Source: PZPK01 sp965230795
Lineage (GTDB): Bacteria > Pseudomonadota > Gammaproteobacteria > Pseudomonadales > Oleiphilaceae
Direction: 5' to 3'
NCBI GenBank assembly: GCA_965230795.1
Contig: OZ246020.1
Location: forward strand, 3,286,001-3,350,000
Length of the DNA stretch: 64,000 bases
Part shown: positions 32,740-42,457 of the stretch, piece by piece
Layout: each line of letters begins with the position of its first letter
Position numbering within the stretch: position 1 is the first letter of the stretch
Program-made: the position numbers and the translations under genes
The notes under the pieces: model-generated
The model's database searches: none
Told to the model about the DNA's origin: nothing
What the model saw: only the letters and a program-made list of their open reading frames with translations

Positions 32740-33540
32740 CTACGAACCCGACATCAAAGGTCTGATTGCCGTGTCCACCGCCTCCCGCGCGCGAAAAATA
32801 CGCGAGCGCACCGTGCCCACCGGGCACTCCATCACGGCAGCGATCTCTTCATAACTCAGGCCATCAAACTCGCGCAAGGTCAGCGCGACGCGTAAATCTT
32901 CAGGTAAATCGGCAATGGCCTGATTCACCACCTGCTCCAGCTGTTGCCGGTTAAGATTGTGCTCCGGTGACGCCAGATCTCTGAGCTGACTGCCACCTGG
33001 AAGATGCTCGGCTTCTTCGACTTCAATATCTGCCGCCTGGGGACGCCGCCCTTTGGCTGCAAGGAAATTCTTCGCACAATTGATCGCAATGCGATAAATC
33101 CAGGTATAGAAAGCGCTGTCACCGCGAAAACTGCCGATGGCTCGGTAGGCTTTGATAAATGCTTCCTGGGCCACGTCAGCAATATCCTGACGATCACTGA
33201 CATAACGTGAAATAATCGACGCAATCTTGCCCTGATATTTGATCACCAGCAGGTCAAAAGCCTGCTTGTCGCCCTTTTGCACGCGCGCAACCAGTTTGCG
33301 ATCCACATTGGGATCCACTTCGGCAGCAGAGCTGGGTAAGCTTGGCGGTGTCGCGTGCATGCGTGTCGGTTTTGAAACGGAGCGATAAAGGCGCACATTA
33401 TCCCCTACTCGCCCTTGAATTGAAACGCCTGCGGAGGCGCCGTTCGAGGCTGCGGCGGAGCGGGACTGTGCCATGTTTGCCTCCGCCGGTTGCGAGGACA
33501 TGTTCGATGGGCCTGTTGAATCAGCTTGCAAGGCTGGCAT
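32740..33540 (-). CDS. rpoE: RNA polymerase sigma-E factor (RpoE/AlgU), long N-terminus
   Basis: The core of about 190 residues is a standard ECF sigma factor. Region 2 is LVARVQKGDKQAFDLLVIKY through DVAQEAFIKAYRAIGSFRGD and FYTWIYRIAINCAKNFL. Region 4 is LPEDLRVALTLREFDGLSYEEIAAVMECPVGTVRSRIFRA. The frame extends 75 codons before the usual start. ATG 33540 has AGGAA nine bases upstream and ATG 33474 has GGAGG five bases upstream, so a Ser/Ala-rich N-terminal extension may be translated. ATG 33357, near the usual start, has no ribosome site. Confidence 0.92.
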   Translation of the reverse strand: MPALQADSTGPSNMSSQPAEANMAQSRSAAASNGASAGVSIQGRVGDNVRLYRSVSKPTRMHATPPSLPSSAAEVDPNVDRKLVARVQKGDKQAFDLLVIKYQGKIASIISRYVSDRQDIADVAQEAFIKAYRAIGSFRGDSAFYTWIYRIAINCAKNFLAAKGRRPQAADIEVEEAEHLPGGSQLRDLASPEHNLNRQQLEQVVNQAIADLPEDLRVALTLREFDGLSYEEIAAVMECPVGTVRSRIFRAREAVDTAIRPLMSGS

Positions 33541-33572
33541 GGTCTTTATTCCTGATAATGGATCGATGCTGC

Positions 33573-33601
33573 TAAAGACCTCTGATTTGCAATTTAGTTC
33601 A
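33573..33601 (-). promoter_or_regulatory. Sigma-E-like promoter ahead of rpoE
   Basis: Minus-strand TGAACTA (33601-33595) and TCTTTA (33578-33573) with about 16 bp between. Sigma-E consensus is GGAACTT and TCTGA, so both boxes match in part. A transcript from here would include the ATG at 33540, which supports the long form. It implies self-activation, usual for rpoE. Confidence 0.5.
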
Positions 33602-33685
33602 TTCAGTTAATAATACCGGGCACAACTTGGCTGAAGGCGACGAATCTCCCCGACAGAGCCACCATTTGCCACGAACAGGCCTTGC

Positions 33686-35320
33686 ATGACCACAGCTTTT
33701 TCTTACGACGTACTCATTATTGGCAGCGGCGCTGCCGGCCTCACCACAGCACTGACGCTCGATCCAACCTTGTCGGTCGCAGTGCTGTCCAAGTCCTCCA
33801 TGTCCAGCGGCTCCACGCCCTGGGCCCAAGGCGGTATTGCAGCCGTACTGAGTGAAAAGGACGATGAAGACAGCCACATTCGCGACACGCTCAACGCCGG
33901 GGCTGGCCTGTGTCACGAAGAAGCGGTTCGACACACAGTCAACAATGGTCGTGGCAGTATTGAATGGCTGATTCAACAAGGCGTCGACTTCACCCGCAAA
34001 TCCGACGCCGGCGAAGGCGACTCGGCGACATCCGTCACCTCATATCATCTGACCAAAGAAGGCGGGCATAGCCACCGCCGTGTGGTACATGCCGATGATG
34101 CAACCGGCATGGCTATTTCCCAAGCTTTGTGTGAGCGGGTCAAGGAAGCGGGCAATATCGACATCTTTGAACATCGGGTCGCAGTAGACCTGATCACCCA
34201 TAAGAAGCTGCTCCTCCCCGGAAATCGCTGCGTCGGTGCCTATGTCCTGAATCGACAGGACAATCACGTGGAACTGTTTCGCGCCCGTTTTGTGGTACTG
34301 GCTACCGGCGGCGCCAGCAAGGCCTATCTGTACACCAGCAACCCGGATGGTGCCAGCGGTGACGGTATTGCGATTGCGTGGCGTAGTGGCTGCCGCGTCG
34401 CCAACATGGAATTCAATCAGTTCCATCCCACCTGCCTGTATCATCCGCAGGCCAAATCGTTCCTGATAACGGAAGCAGTACGTGGCGAGGGCGGACGCTT
34501 ATTGCTACCTAACGGCAAACGCTTTATGCATCGTTTTGACAAACGTGAAGAACTGGCACCACGGGATATCGTGGCGCGCGCCATTGACCACGAAATGAAG
34601 CGACTGGGCGCGGACCACCTGTTTCTCGACATCAGTCACCAGCCAGCCGACTTTATTCGCTCCCATTTTCCCACCATCCACGAAACATGTCTGAACTTTG
34701 GTATCGATATGACGCGGGAACCTATCCCCATCGTTCCGGCAGCTCACTATACCTGTGGCGGTATCATGGTGGATCACCGCAGTCGAACCGATGTTAACCA
34801 GCTCTATGCGGTTGGCGAAACCTCATTTACCGGACTTCATGGCGCCAATCGCATGGCCAGCAATTCCCTGCTGGAATGCATTGTTTACGGTCAGAGCGCC
34901 GCCCGGGACATCAATCAGAAATTCGACAGTATCCCCGAACCTCCTGACGCTCCCCACTGGGACGAATCTCAGGTAACAAATTCAGACGAAGACGTGGTGA
35001 TTTCCCACAACTGGGATGAGCTGAGACGCTTCATGTGGGATTACGTTGGCATTGTGCGTACCGACAAACGCCTGCAACGAGCCAAGCACCGGGTTGACCT
35101 GCTGCACCAGGAAATCCTCGACTATTACAGCAATTACAGCGTTACCAATGATTTGCTGGAATTGCGAAACCTGGTAACCGTGGCAGATCTTATCATCTGC
35201 TCTGCGATTCAACGCAAGGAAAGTCGCGGTTTACACTACACACTGGACTATCCTGAAACCATGGCAGTCGCCAAGGATACGATCCTCACCCCTACCAACT
35301 ACTCGACCCGCGACTGGTAG
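33686..35320 (+). CDS. nadB: L-aspartate oxidase
   Basis: 544 residues. FAD is bound by DVLIIGSGAAGLTTAL at the start. WAQGGIAAV, GGHSHRRVVHADDATG and PTCLYHPQAKSFLITEAVRG with the conserved catalytic Arg and His region follow, and AAHYTCGGIMVD and GLHGANRMASNSLLE close the flavin domain. It makes iminoaspartate for NAD synthesis. It is divergent from rpoE, the same arrangement as in Pseudomonas and E. coli. Confidence 0.97.
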   Translation: MTTAFSYDVLIIGSGAAGLTTALTLDPTLSVAVLSKSSMSSGSTPWAQGGIAAVLSEKDDEDSHIRDTLNAGAGLCHEEAVRHTVNNGRGSIEWLIQQGVDFTRKSDAGEGDSATSVTSYHLTKEGGHSHRRVVHADDATGMAISQALCERVKEAGNIDIFEHRVAVDLITHKKLLLPGNRCVGAYVLNRQDNHVELFRARFVVLATGGASKAYLYTSNPDGASGDGIAIAWRSGCRVANMEFNQFHPTCLYHPQAKSFLITEAVRGEGGRLLLPNGKRFMHRFDKREELAPRDIVARAIDHEMKRLGADHLFLDISHQPADFIRSHFPTIHETCLNFGIDMTREPIPIVPAAHYTCGGIMVDHRSRTDVNQLYAVGETSFTGLHGANRMASNSLLECIVYGQSAARDINQKFDSIPEPPDAPHWDESQVTNSDEDVVISHNWDELRRFMWDYVGIVRTDKRLQRAKHRVDLLHQEILDYYSNYSVTNDLLELRNLVTVADLIICSAIQRKESRGLHYTLDYPETMAVAKDTILTPTNYSTRDW

Positions 35321-35348
35321 GCATTTCCGCAGACAGCAGGCTTCTGGT

Positions 35349-38300
35349 TTAGCTGAGCCAATGACGCAGCATGGCCTTGAGTTTTTCCCGCCTGACAGGC
35401 TTGCTGATGTAATCGTCCATACCTGCTTCGATACAGGCGTCCAGATCCCCGGACATAGCATTGGCCGTCACCGCGATAATCACTGGTCCGCGCCCATTCA
35501 AGCGCTTGCGAATTTCGCGCGACGCCTCAAGACCGTCTAATCTGGGCATCTGCCAATCCATCAGAATCAGATCATAGTGCTGACGGCAGGCTGCCTCCAC
35601 CGCCTCGAAGCCATCGCTGGCCACATCTGCATCCAGACCAAGGTTTTGCAACAAGAGGAGAATCACTTGCTGGTTGATCTGGTTATCTTCCGCAACCAGG
35701 ATCTTGCACTGTCTCAGATCCTCAAGATCCTGACCTTGCTGATCATGTTTATCGTGCTCGACAAGCTCACGCACCGGCTGCAAGATCGATGTCGGTAGCG
35801 CTGACTCATCTAACAACAGGCGACGCAATTCATCGAATTTAAGCGGTGCCAGCACTCGCGAAATCGACACCGGACCGTTTGGAGATCGCCAGGCTGACTC
35901 CCTGCCCAGCTTGCCGCTGGCATCGGCCTGACAAAGTACCAGAGCCTTGAGTTCTTCATCCTTGTCCAGCACTCTTGCGAATTCCGAATTCAATTCCGCC
36001 GACATGTTCGCCAAGCGATCCAGCATCCGCTCATCACAGAAAAAGCTCGTGATGTGCTCCGAAGCATAGTTTTCCCGAAGCTGGAAATAGGCCTTCTGCC
36101 AACTCTGCAGGTTGGTCACTACCTGACAATGCCAGCCCAGCGCGCGACCATAGTTACTGACAATGGAGGTCTGCAAGGCACTCTCACCGAGAATCAACAG
36201 CGCTGACACCGGCGCTGCCTCGGTCTGTTCATCACTTGCCTCAGACAGATGATCATCAAGTGCAGCAAATTTAAGCTGGATATGAAATCGGGTGCCGCGC
36301 CCTTCTTCGCTGTCAAAATCGATCTGTCCACCCATCAATTCCACGAGGTGTTTGGAGATAGCAAGGCCCAAACCCGTTCCACCAAATTTGCGCGTGGTTG
36401 AAGAATCCCCCTGAATAAAGGGATTGAAGATGTGGGCCTTGGCTTCTTCTGAAATGCCGATACCGGTGTCATTGACCTGAATGCTGAGCGTGGTGTGGGT
36501 GGCATCGCGATCCACCTCTTCTACCCAAAGTTGCACGTAGCCGGTCGAAGTGAACTTCACCGCATTGCTTGCCAGATTTAACAGGACCTGTCGCAAACGG
36601 CCGGCATCGCCAATGAGTTTGCGCTTCACCGCAGGATCCAGGTAATAGATAAAATCCAGCTTCTTTTCAGCCGCCTGAAAGGCAATCAGCTCGGCGCAGT
36701 CATCCAGACTGGTGCGTAAATCAAAGGGTATATATTCCAGATCAAGCTGATTAGCTTCGATTTTGGAAAAATCCATGATGTCGTTGATCAGCGACAGCAG
36801 GGCCTGAGCAGAACTGCTGATTGTATGCAGATAATTGCTTTGCTCGGGTTTGAGTTCGGTACGTTCGAGAATTTCTGCCATACCCAGAACCGCATTCATG
36901 GGTGTGCGAATTTCATGGCTCATGGAAGCCAGAAATATATTCTTGCTGCGATTGGCCTGCTCAGCTTCCTGGCGGGCATCTTCCAGTTCGCGATTTCTGG
37001 ACTGCAGCGTATCCAGCGCTTCGGCCAGCTGGCTACTACGAATATTGAACCAATTGGCAAGCTGGGCCAGTTCATCAGAGTAATTGGTATCGAGTTTGGT
37101 GCGGTAGTCCTGGCGGCTCACCAGTCGGCGCACCTGACTGGTCAGTCGACTAATGGGCATCAGAAACGCAGTATTGAAAAACAGCGCAAACAGAATCGAC
37201 ACCAGTGTGATCAGCACCAGTAACAAGCCGATCATCCGTCGGGTCATCTGGCTCAATGCCGACTCCGCATAACGCGCGGGCATAGCAATCACCACGCGCC
37301 AGCCGGTATCGGGCATGGCAATAACATTGAACAAAGACGGCTCACTCAACAGTGGATCTTCTTCAACACTGAGCTGCGCAGGCTGGGTTTCGAGATGCTT
37401 GCGACCCCGCAGGTTCGCGGCAATGGTGGTCGCCTCAGCCAACTCGATCTGATAGGAATCCTGCGCAATCGCCCTTGCCAGCGAGATCATGCCCTCTGAG
37501 CCAACATTCTGCACCCGATGAACCGCCCGCTGATTCATGCGCTGCAGCACACCAAGCAAACCTTCAAAGCCCGCATAATACTGGGACAGTTCGGTCATCG
37601 TCGGAAATGCGCTGCGATCATGGCTGACCAGCGCCCGAAAAGTTTCGCCCGAATCATCCACCGACGGAAAGGAAATCAATCGCTGGTTGCGATCCAGCGC
37701 AAAGGCATAGCCGCCAATCACGCGCGCCTGATCCCGCATGAATTCAGACAGCCCCTCAAGTCGCAGGTCGATGGTTGCCACACCGCGGAAAAAGCCGTCT
37801 TCCCACATGGGAACGGTGCAGGTTACCATGGGCTCCATGGAATATGGGTCCATATAGGATTTGGACCAGTAGACTTCGCCCTCCTGCAGATAGCGCGCCG
37901 GTACATACCACTCCTCCTGATGGTAGCCTTGCCCCTCCGGATCATTGTAATCGTCATAGTAAGCCAACTCCCCGGCTGCATTTCGCCCCCAGAAAAATGA
38001 GCGCCGCATGACGCCCTCTTCAAAGGCCTCCGGTTCCGGCCAGATGCCGCCCCCGGCAATCAGCTTTTCCATTCCCGCCTGAGCCATCATGTGGGGTATC
38101 AAACGATGAAACTCAGCCTCGTCTTTGGGAAGCTTGACCGCGAGATTGGCCAGCGAGGTCGTCAGGGACTCGGCAAAGGCCAGGCGTTCTCGTAGTTTGA
38201 GAATAATGGATTGGCCAATTTCATTGTTGAGTTTTCGGGTTTGTTCCCCGATGACTTCCCGGCCACGACTCTCCGCCACGTAGTAACTGGCAAAGATCAC

Positions 38301-38408
38301 CAGTACCAGAAAGAGCATCAGGCCAACCCCCATCTTGAACGAAAAGCGCGACCACAAGGTGCCGGGTTTTACCAGTTCATGAGGTGTTTGTTGCTGATGA
38401 TTCGACAT
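35349..38408 (-). CDS. Hybrid sensor histidine kinase with double-Cache-like sensor
   Basis: 1019 residues from ATG 38408 (AGGGA upstream). Order: membrane helix about 24-46, a 320-residue periplasmic Cache-like sensor, second helix about 382-410, HAMP about 412-465, coiled coil, HisKA with FLASMSHEIRTPMNAVLG (phosphorylated His in SHEIRT), and HATPase with NLASNAVKFT and GGTGLGLAISKHLVEL. A degenerate receiver-like segment (ALLILGESALQTSIVSNYG) follows, and then a C-terminal receiver (ILVAEDNQINQQ, LILMDWQMPRLDG with the phospho-Asp, AVTANAM, DYISKP). The ligand is unknown. It stands divergent from the EAL-HDOD gene, and a TATAAT lies on the minus strand at about 38470. Confidence 0.93.
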   Translation of the reverse strand: MSNHQQQTPHELVKPGTLWSRFSFKMGVGLMLFLVLVIFASYYVAESRGREVIGEQTRKLNNEIGQSIILKLRERLAFAESLTTSLANLAVKLPKDEAEFHRLIPHMMAQAGMEKLIAGGGIWPEPEAFEEGVMRRSFFWGRNAAGELAYYDDYNDPEGQGYHQEEWYVPARYLQEGEVYWSKSYMDPYSMEPMVTCTVPMWEDGFFRGVATIDLRLEGLSEFMRDQARVIGGYAFALDRNQRLISFPSVDDSGETFRALVSHDRSAFPTMTELSQYYAGFEGLLGVLQRMNQRAVHRVQNVGSEGMISLARAIAQDSYQIELAEATTIAANLRGRKHLETQPAQLSVEEDPLLSEPSLFNVIAMPDTGWRVVIAMPARYAESALSQMTRRMIGLLLVLITLVSILFALFFNTAFLMPISRLTSQVRRLVSRQDYRTKLDTNYSDELAQLANWFNIRSSQLAEALDTLQSRNRELEDARQEAEQANRSKNIFLASMSHEIRTPMNAVLGMAEILERTELKPEQSNYLHTISSSAQALLSLINDIMDFSKIEANQLDLEYIPFDLRTSLDDCAELIAFQAAEKKLDFIYYLDPAVKRKLIGDAGRLRQVLLNLASNAVKFTSTGYVQLWVEEVDRDATHTTLSIQVNDTGIGISEEAKAHIFNPFIQGDSSTTRKFGGTGLGLAISKHLVELMGGQIDFDSEEGRGTRFHIQLKFAALDDHLSEASDEQTEAAPVSALLILGESALQTSIVSNYGRALGWHCQVVTNLQSWQKAYFQLRENYASEHITSFFCDERMLDRLANMSAELNSEFARVLDKDEELKALVLCQADASGKLGRESAWRSPNGPVSISRVLAPLKFDELRRLLLDESALPTSILQPVRELVEHDKHDQQGQDLEDLRQCKILVAEDNQINQQVILLLLQNLGLDADVASDGFEAVEAACRQHYDLILMDWQMPRLDGLEASREIRKRLNGRGPVIIAVTANAMSGDLDACIEAGMDDYISKPVRREKLKAMLRHWLS

Positions 38409-38586
38409 ACGAATCCCTGTACGTAGAGAAAATTCCAACGGACGGCCCACTCGCTGCCGCCCTTCTCAAATTATAGGAGTGCTTTACGTAAATAAAAGTA
38501 AATCCCCAACACGCTTCTCAGTTCCGTCTCTATACTAAATGATAGCTTTAGTGACTTTGCTAAATGTCGATTACGGAGTGAACACT

Positions 38587-39816
38587 TTGGGTCCAGCGTC
38601 AGAACACGTTCTCCTTGCCAAACAACCCATTTACAATAAAGATCGATCCCTCTACGGCTATGAGCTGCTGTTTCGTCGTCCGCTGAACTTGAGTGCAGTA
38701 GATGTTGGCGAAGACATTGCCACCAGCGAAGTATTGGTAAACTACAGCACCAGCATCAGCCAGGAAATCGACAAGCAAGGACACCCGCTGTTTATCAACG
38801 TATCCGAAAGCTTCCTGCTGTCTGAAGCCTTTCTGCCCATTGACCATTCCTACGTGGTGATTGAACTGCTGGAGCGTATCCAGATGAGTGACGCCCTGGT
38901 TGCAGCTGTGCATGCCTGGCATGAACGCGGTTACCGCTTCGCTCTGGACGACTACGATTTTTCTCCCCAATGGGATCCCTTACTGCCTTATGTCAGTTAT
39001 TTGAAGGTGGATATTCTCGATACAGATCTGACAACCCTGCCGGAGCACAAACAACGTCTGGACGGCATAGGTGATTTTCAATGGGTCGCCGAGCGCATTG
39101 AAGACGAGGAAACCCTGAATCACTGCCTCGACCTGGGTTTTGATCTATTTCAGGGTTACGTGCTGGCACGGCCAAAAGAAATTCTTGGCAACACCATTCG
39201 TGCTTCCTCAGTGGTCACAGCAGAAATTATCCAGAAGGCGGATCAGCCCGATGTGTCCATTGACGAAATAGCAGATCTGGTTAGTCGTGACCCGCGCCTG
39301 ACCATGCAATTGCTGAAGCTGATCAACAGCTCACTGTTTTCACTGCCCCGCGAAATCAGCTCCCTGCAACAGGCCATCACCTTTCTCGGTCTCAACACGC
39401 TGAAGCAGTGGGCAATGATGATTGCATTCGTAGCTGAGTCCTCCGCCCCCATTGAGTGCAGTCGTATCATTCTCACCCGGGCCAAATGCTGTGAGCAGTA
39501 CTTCAACAGCTCAAAGGAATATGCGGGACAGGCCTCCACTGCCTTTCTGGCAGGCCTGATCTCAGGCGTCGACGTGTTGTTACAAGTGGAACCCAGAACC
39601 TTTATCGAAACCATGCAGTTCAGTGACCAGATCCGGCAAGCGGTGCTGAATCACCAGGGTACTATCGGCGAAGTCATCGAAGCTGTCAGGAACATCGAAT
39701 TTTGCCTGACCCAGGGTGCTGAACCCCTGGCTCAGTTGAATCCGGTGTTACTGGGCCATTTTGCGCAGGCACAACGTTGGGCCGGTGAAGTAGTCGACAT
39801 GCTAAAAAATACATAG
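38587..39816 (+). CDS. EAL-HDOD (YuxH-type) signalling protein with degenerate EAL
   Basis: About 409 residues from TTG 38587, which has ACGGAG eight bases upstream. ATG 38539 abuts a TATACT that looks like a -10 box, so it is less likely. The EAL half (1-205) begins LLAKQPIYNKDRSLYGYELLFRR. ELL replaces EAL and the DDFGTG loop reads DDYDFSPQ, so phosphodiesterase activity is doubtful. The HDOD half (210-400) has IDEIADLVSRDPRLTMQLLKLINSSLFSL and SLQQAITFLGLNTLKQW. Such proteins act as c-di-GMP-linked regulators. It is followed by a cyclase gene 18 bp downstream. Confidence 0.9.
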   Translation: MGPASEHVLLAKQPIYNKDRSLYGYELLFRRPLNLSAVDVGEDIATSEVLVNYSTSISQEIDKQGHPLFINVSESFLLSEAFLPIDHSYVVIELLERIQMSDALVAAVHAWHERGYRFALDDYDFSPQWDPLLPYVSYLKVDILDTDLTTLPEHKQRLDGIGDFQWVAERIEDEETLNHCLDLGFDLFQGYVLARPKEILGNTIRASSVVTAEIIQKADQPDVSIDEIADLVSRDPRLTMQLLKLINSSLFSLPREISSLQQAITFLGLNTLKQWAMMIAFVAESSAPIECSRIILTRAKCCEQYFNSSKEYAGQASTAFLAGLISGVDVLLQVEPRTFIETMQFSDQIRQAVLNHQGTIGEVIEAVRNIEFCLTQGAEPLAQLNPVLLGHFAQAQRWAGEVVDMLKNT

Positions 39817-39834
39817 GGGCCTGCCATAAATACC

Positions 39835-40959
39835 ATGATTCAAACGGACCATCGCGGCTTCCCGGACAAGTCCATTACCAAAGATCAGTGGCGCGAAGAA
39901 CAGATTGTTGCCGTGCTTTACCGCAATGCGCGGGGTGCCATGACCGGCAGCATGATCGGCATCGCGCTGCTCGCCTACGTGCTTTCAACGGTCTATCCGG
40001 GATTCGGTATTTTTATCTGGTTCCTCGTTGGCGAGGCCCTCAATCTCGCCCGCTGGCTCGTGCATCGCCGCTACATGGTCTCGCCAAAGCGCTACTCTCC
40101 CCGAACCTGGATGGAAATCCATCGCTGGTTCACGCTGGCTTCCGGCTGTATGTATGGCCTGCTTGCCGTGTTTTTCTTCAGCTCGACCGAACCCTTGTAT
40201 CAGGCACTGGTAACCTTTCTTGTGGGAGGTATGGGTGCAGCAGCGGTCGGCACCCATGGTGCCGATCGTATCACCTATCATCTGTTCCTGTTTCCGAGCT
40301 TGATCCCCTTGTTGGGTCGGGCCATTCTCGAAGGCACTGAGGTTCACACCACGCTCGCGATCATGTTGCTTTTGCTCGGGGCTGTCATGCTTCGCTCCGC
40401 CAAACAGACTCGCGAGATTCTGTTGGAAAACATCGATATGAGCTATTCCCTGCACTATCGCGCCACCCACGACGGCCTGGTGGGTTTATTGAACCGGGAT
40501 GAATTTCACAACCTGTTCCAACGGGAGATCGCCGCCGCACCCAAATCGAATACCCTGACGGCGATGATGTTCATCGACCTCGATAACTTCAAAACGCTCA
40601 ACGATACCTATGGCCACAAGGCCGGTGACGAAGCGCTGGTGGAAATTGGCGACATTATCCGCCACTCCATTCGACGTTCCGATATTGCGGCGCGCTTTGG
40701 CGGTGATGAGTTCATGATTCTGGTGCAATCTGAACAGCTGGAAGATATTCGTAAAATTGCCGAAAAAATCCTCACCCGGCTCGACGAGTTTCAGCAGCAA
40801 TCAGACCGCCCCCAGGCACCGCTCGGTGCCAGTATCGGCATCTGCTATGGCTATAACGGCAATCTCGAATTTGAGACCATGCTGCAAACAGCTGACAAAG
40901 CCTGCTATGAAGCCAAACGCGCTGGCAAAGGCCAGATTGTGATGACGGAGTTGAGTTAA
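39835..40959 (+). CDS. Membrane diguanylate cyclase
   Basis: 374 residues. About six N-terminal membrane helices (30-195) form a MASE-like module. The GGDEF domain is at about 205-372: THDGLVGLLNRDEF, MFIDLDNFKTLNDTYGHKAG and the intact site RFGGDEFMIL. The inhibitory I-site RxxD (RRSD) lies five residues before the GGDEF, so product inhibition is likely. It makes c-di-GMP from GTP and is probably co-transcribed with the EAL-HDOD gene. It is the only canonical GGDEF in this window. Confidence 0.93.
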   Translation: MIQTDHRGFPDKSITKDQWREEQIVAVLYRNARGAMTGSMIGIALLAYVLSTVYPGFGIFIWFLVGEALNLARWLVHRRYMVSPKRYSPRTWMEIHRWFTLASGCMYGLLAVFFFSSTEPLYQALVTFLVGGMGAAAVGTHGADRITYHLFLFPSLIPLLGRAILEGTEVHTTLAIMLLLLGAVMLRSAKQTREILLENIDMSYSLHYRATHDGLVGLLNRDEFHNLFQREIAAAPKSNTLTAMMFIDLDNFKTLNDTYGHKAGDEALVEIGDIIRHSIRRSDIAARFGGDEFMILVQSEQLEDIRKIAEKILTRLDEFQQQSDRPQAPLGASIGICYGYNGNLEFETMLQTADKACYEAKRAGKGQIVMTELS

Positions 40960-41084
40960 GAGCTGTTTCGATTCTCATCCCGAAAAAGATATATCCTTAC
41001 CAAGGTTTTTCTTCACCAAAAACCGTTCTTCCCTAAAGTTAATTGGGCAGTGCTCCTAAACTATTTAAACAGCCTGGTTCGAAT

Positions 41085-42188
41085 CTAAGGCCATATTTTC
41101 CGAAGTAAAGACTTGGCTTCGTAGCTGCCATTGTTCGCTGCCTTACTTAACCAGTAATGTGCGCCATTCGGTTCATTGAGTACGCTGTAGAGGGAACCAA
41201 GCCTGTATTGCGCGTCGACTACGCCGCGCCCAGCCGCACGTTGTAACCAATATAGCGCCTGGTCGTATTTTTTCTGCAGGACATAGTAATGGCCCAATAT
41301 GTATTCCGCATCGCCGTACCCCTGCTCAGCCGACTTCGTATACCATTTGATCGCTAGATCTATGTCTTTTCCAACACCTTTACCTTGAAAGTACATTGTT
41401 CCCAAAAATTTTTGTCCTTCCGGGCTATTTGCCTCTGCGGCTGCTCTGTACCATTTGACAGCTTCGTTGAAATCCTGCTGGATACCTTTGCCGAATTCAT
41501 ACAAATTTCCCAATGCCAAATAGGCGCGGACCGACTCCTGTTGAGCTGAACGCTGAATCCACATTAGGCCTGCTTCATTGCTCTGATTAACACCAAGCCC
41601 CTGTAAATAAAGCAAGCCCAGATTTAGCTGAGCATTAGAATTTCCCTGTTGTGCTGCCTTGAAATACAGCTTGGCTGCACGTTTTACGTTTCTTTGAACG
41701 CCAATTCCTTGTTGATAATAGGTCGCCAAGTCGTTGAGAGCTAAAGTGTGATTCTGTTCTGAAGACTTTTGGTAATAGTCAGCCGACTTTTCTATATTTT
41801 GATCTACACCTTTTCCAAGCTTGTAGCACACGCCCATATAATATTGAGCTTGAGCGTTGCCTTGGATCGCTGACCTTCGAAACCAATCAACGGCCTCCTT
41901 ATAGTTCTGGTCAATTCCCGTTCCGCTGTAATACATCCAGCCCAACGAAAATTGAGCGTCCTCAAAACCCTGCTCCGCCGACAGCCGAAACCACTTCTCA
42001 GCCTCCTCTACGTCTAAGGGTAATTTGCGACCGGTCAGGTAGGCCTCACCCAAGTTAAATTGAGAAATCCTATCTCCTTCCATTGCAGTTTGTTTTAACA
42101 GTTCTAGGTCATCTTTAACTGGCAGAGCTGTACATGCCGTCAGGGTAACCATTAGTGAGATGACACAAGATAACAGTGCAATCCTCAT
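41085..42188 (-). CDS. Sel1-repeat lipoprotein
   Basis: 367 residues beginning MRIALLSCVISLMVTLTAC, a lipoprotein signal with LTAC. The rest is eight or nine Sel1 (36-residue) units, for example AEKWFRLSAEQGFEDAQFSL, GWMYYSGTGIDQNYKEAVDW and KWYTKSAEQGYGDAEYILGH. Sel1 proteins are scaffolds for protein contacts, some in host interaction or envelope quality control. Codon use is AT-richer than the signalling genes to its left, as in the next two genes, which may mean a different origin. Confidence 0.88.
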   Translation of the reverse strand: MRIALLSCVISLMVTLTACTALPVKDDLELLKQTAMEGDRISQFNLGEAYLTGRKLPLDVEEAEKWFRLSAEQGFEDAQFSLGWMYYSGTGIDQNYKEAVDWFRRSAIQGNAQAQYYMGVCYKLGKGVDQNIEKSADYYQKSSEQNHTLALNDLATYYQQGIGVQRNVKRAAKLYFKAAQQGNSNAQLNLGLLYLQGLGVNQSNEAGLMWIQRSAQQESVRAYLALGNLYEFGKGIQQDFNEAVKWYRAAAEANSPEGQKFLGTMYFQGKGVGKDIDLAIKWYTKSAEQGYGDAEYILGHYYVLQKKYDQALYWLQRAAGRGVVDAQYRLGSLYSVLNEPNGAHYWLSKAANNGSYEAKSLLRKIWP

Positions 42189-42457
42189 TAAACTTCCTTA
42201 GCAAGATTTGAAAACATGGTTTGCAGATGACAACCACAAACAAAAACCGCGTAACCTGTTCAAGACCTTCAATGCTTACAAAGAGTGTCTGATACCGGGT
42301 TCTTTAAAGATAGAGATGTAGGGGTCAGATCAAAAATACGCTCCCCGCCACATTGGTCTTGAGGAAACAGAGAAAAAAGATATCCATTGGCTTAGGCGCA
42401 GCTCTACTGGAAAATTAACCCTTGATTTGGGGCATTGTTTGGACAGAATATTTCGCG

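Noticed and set aside
42300..42340. GGGGTCAGATC at 42322 as a transposon remnant
   Set aside because: Resembles sequence near some REP-type transposases, but there is no second end, no transposase and no duplication.
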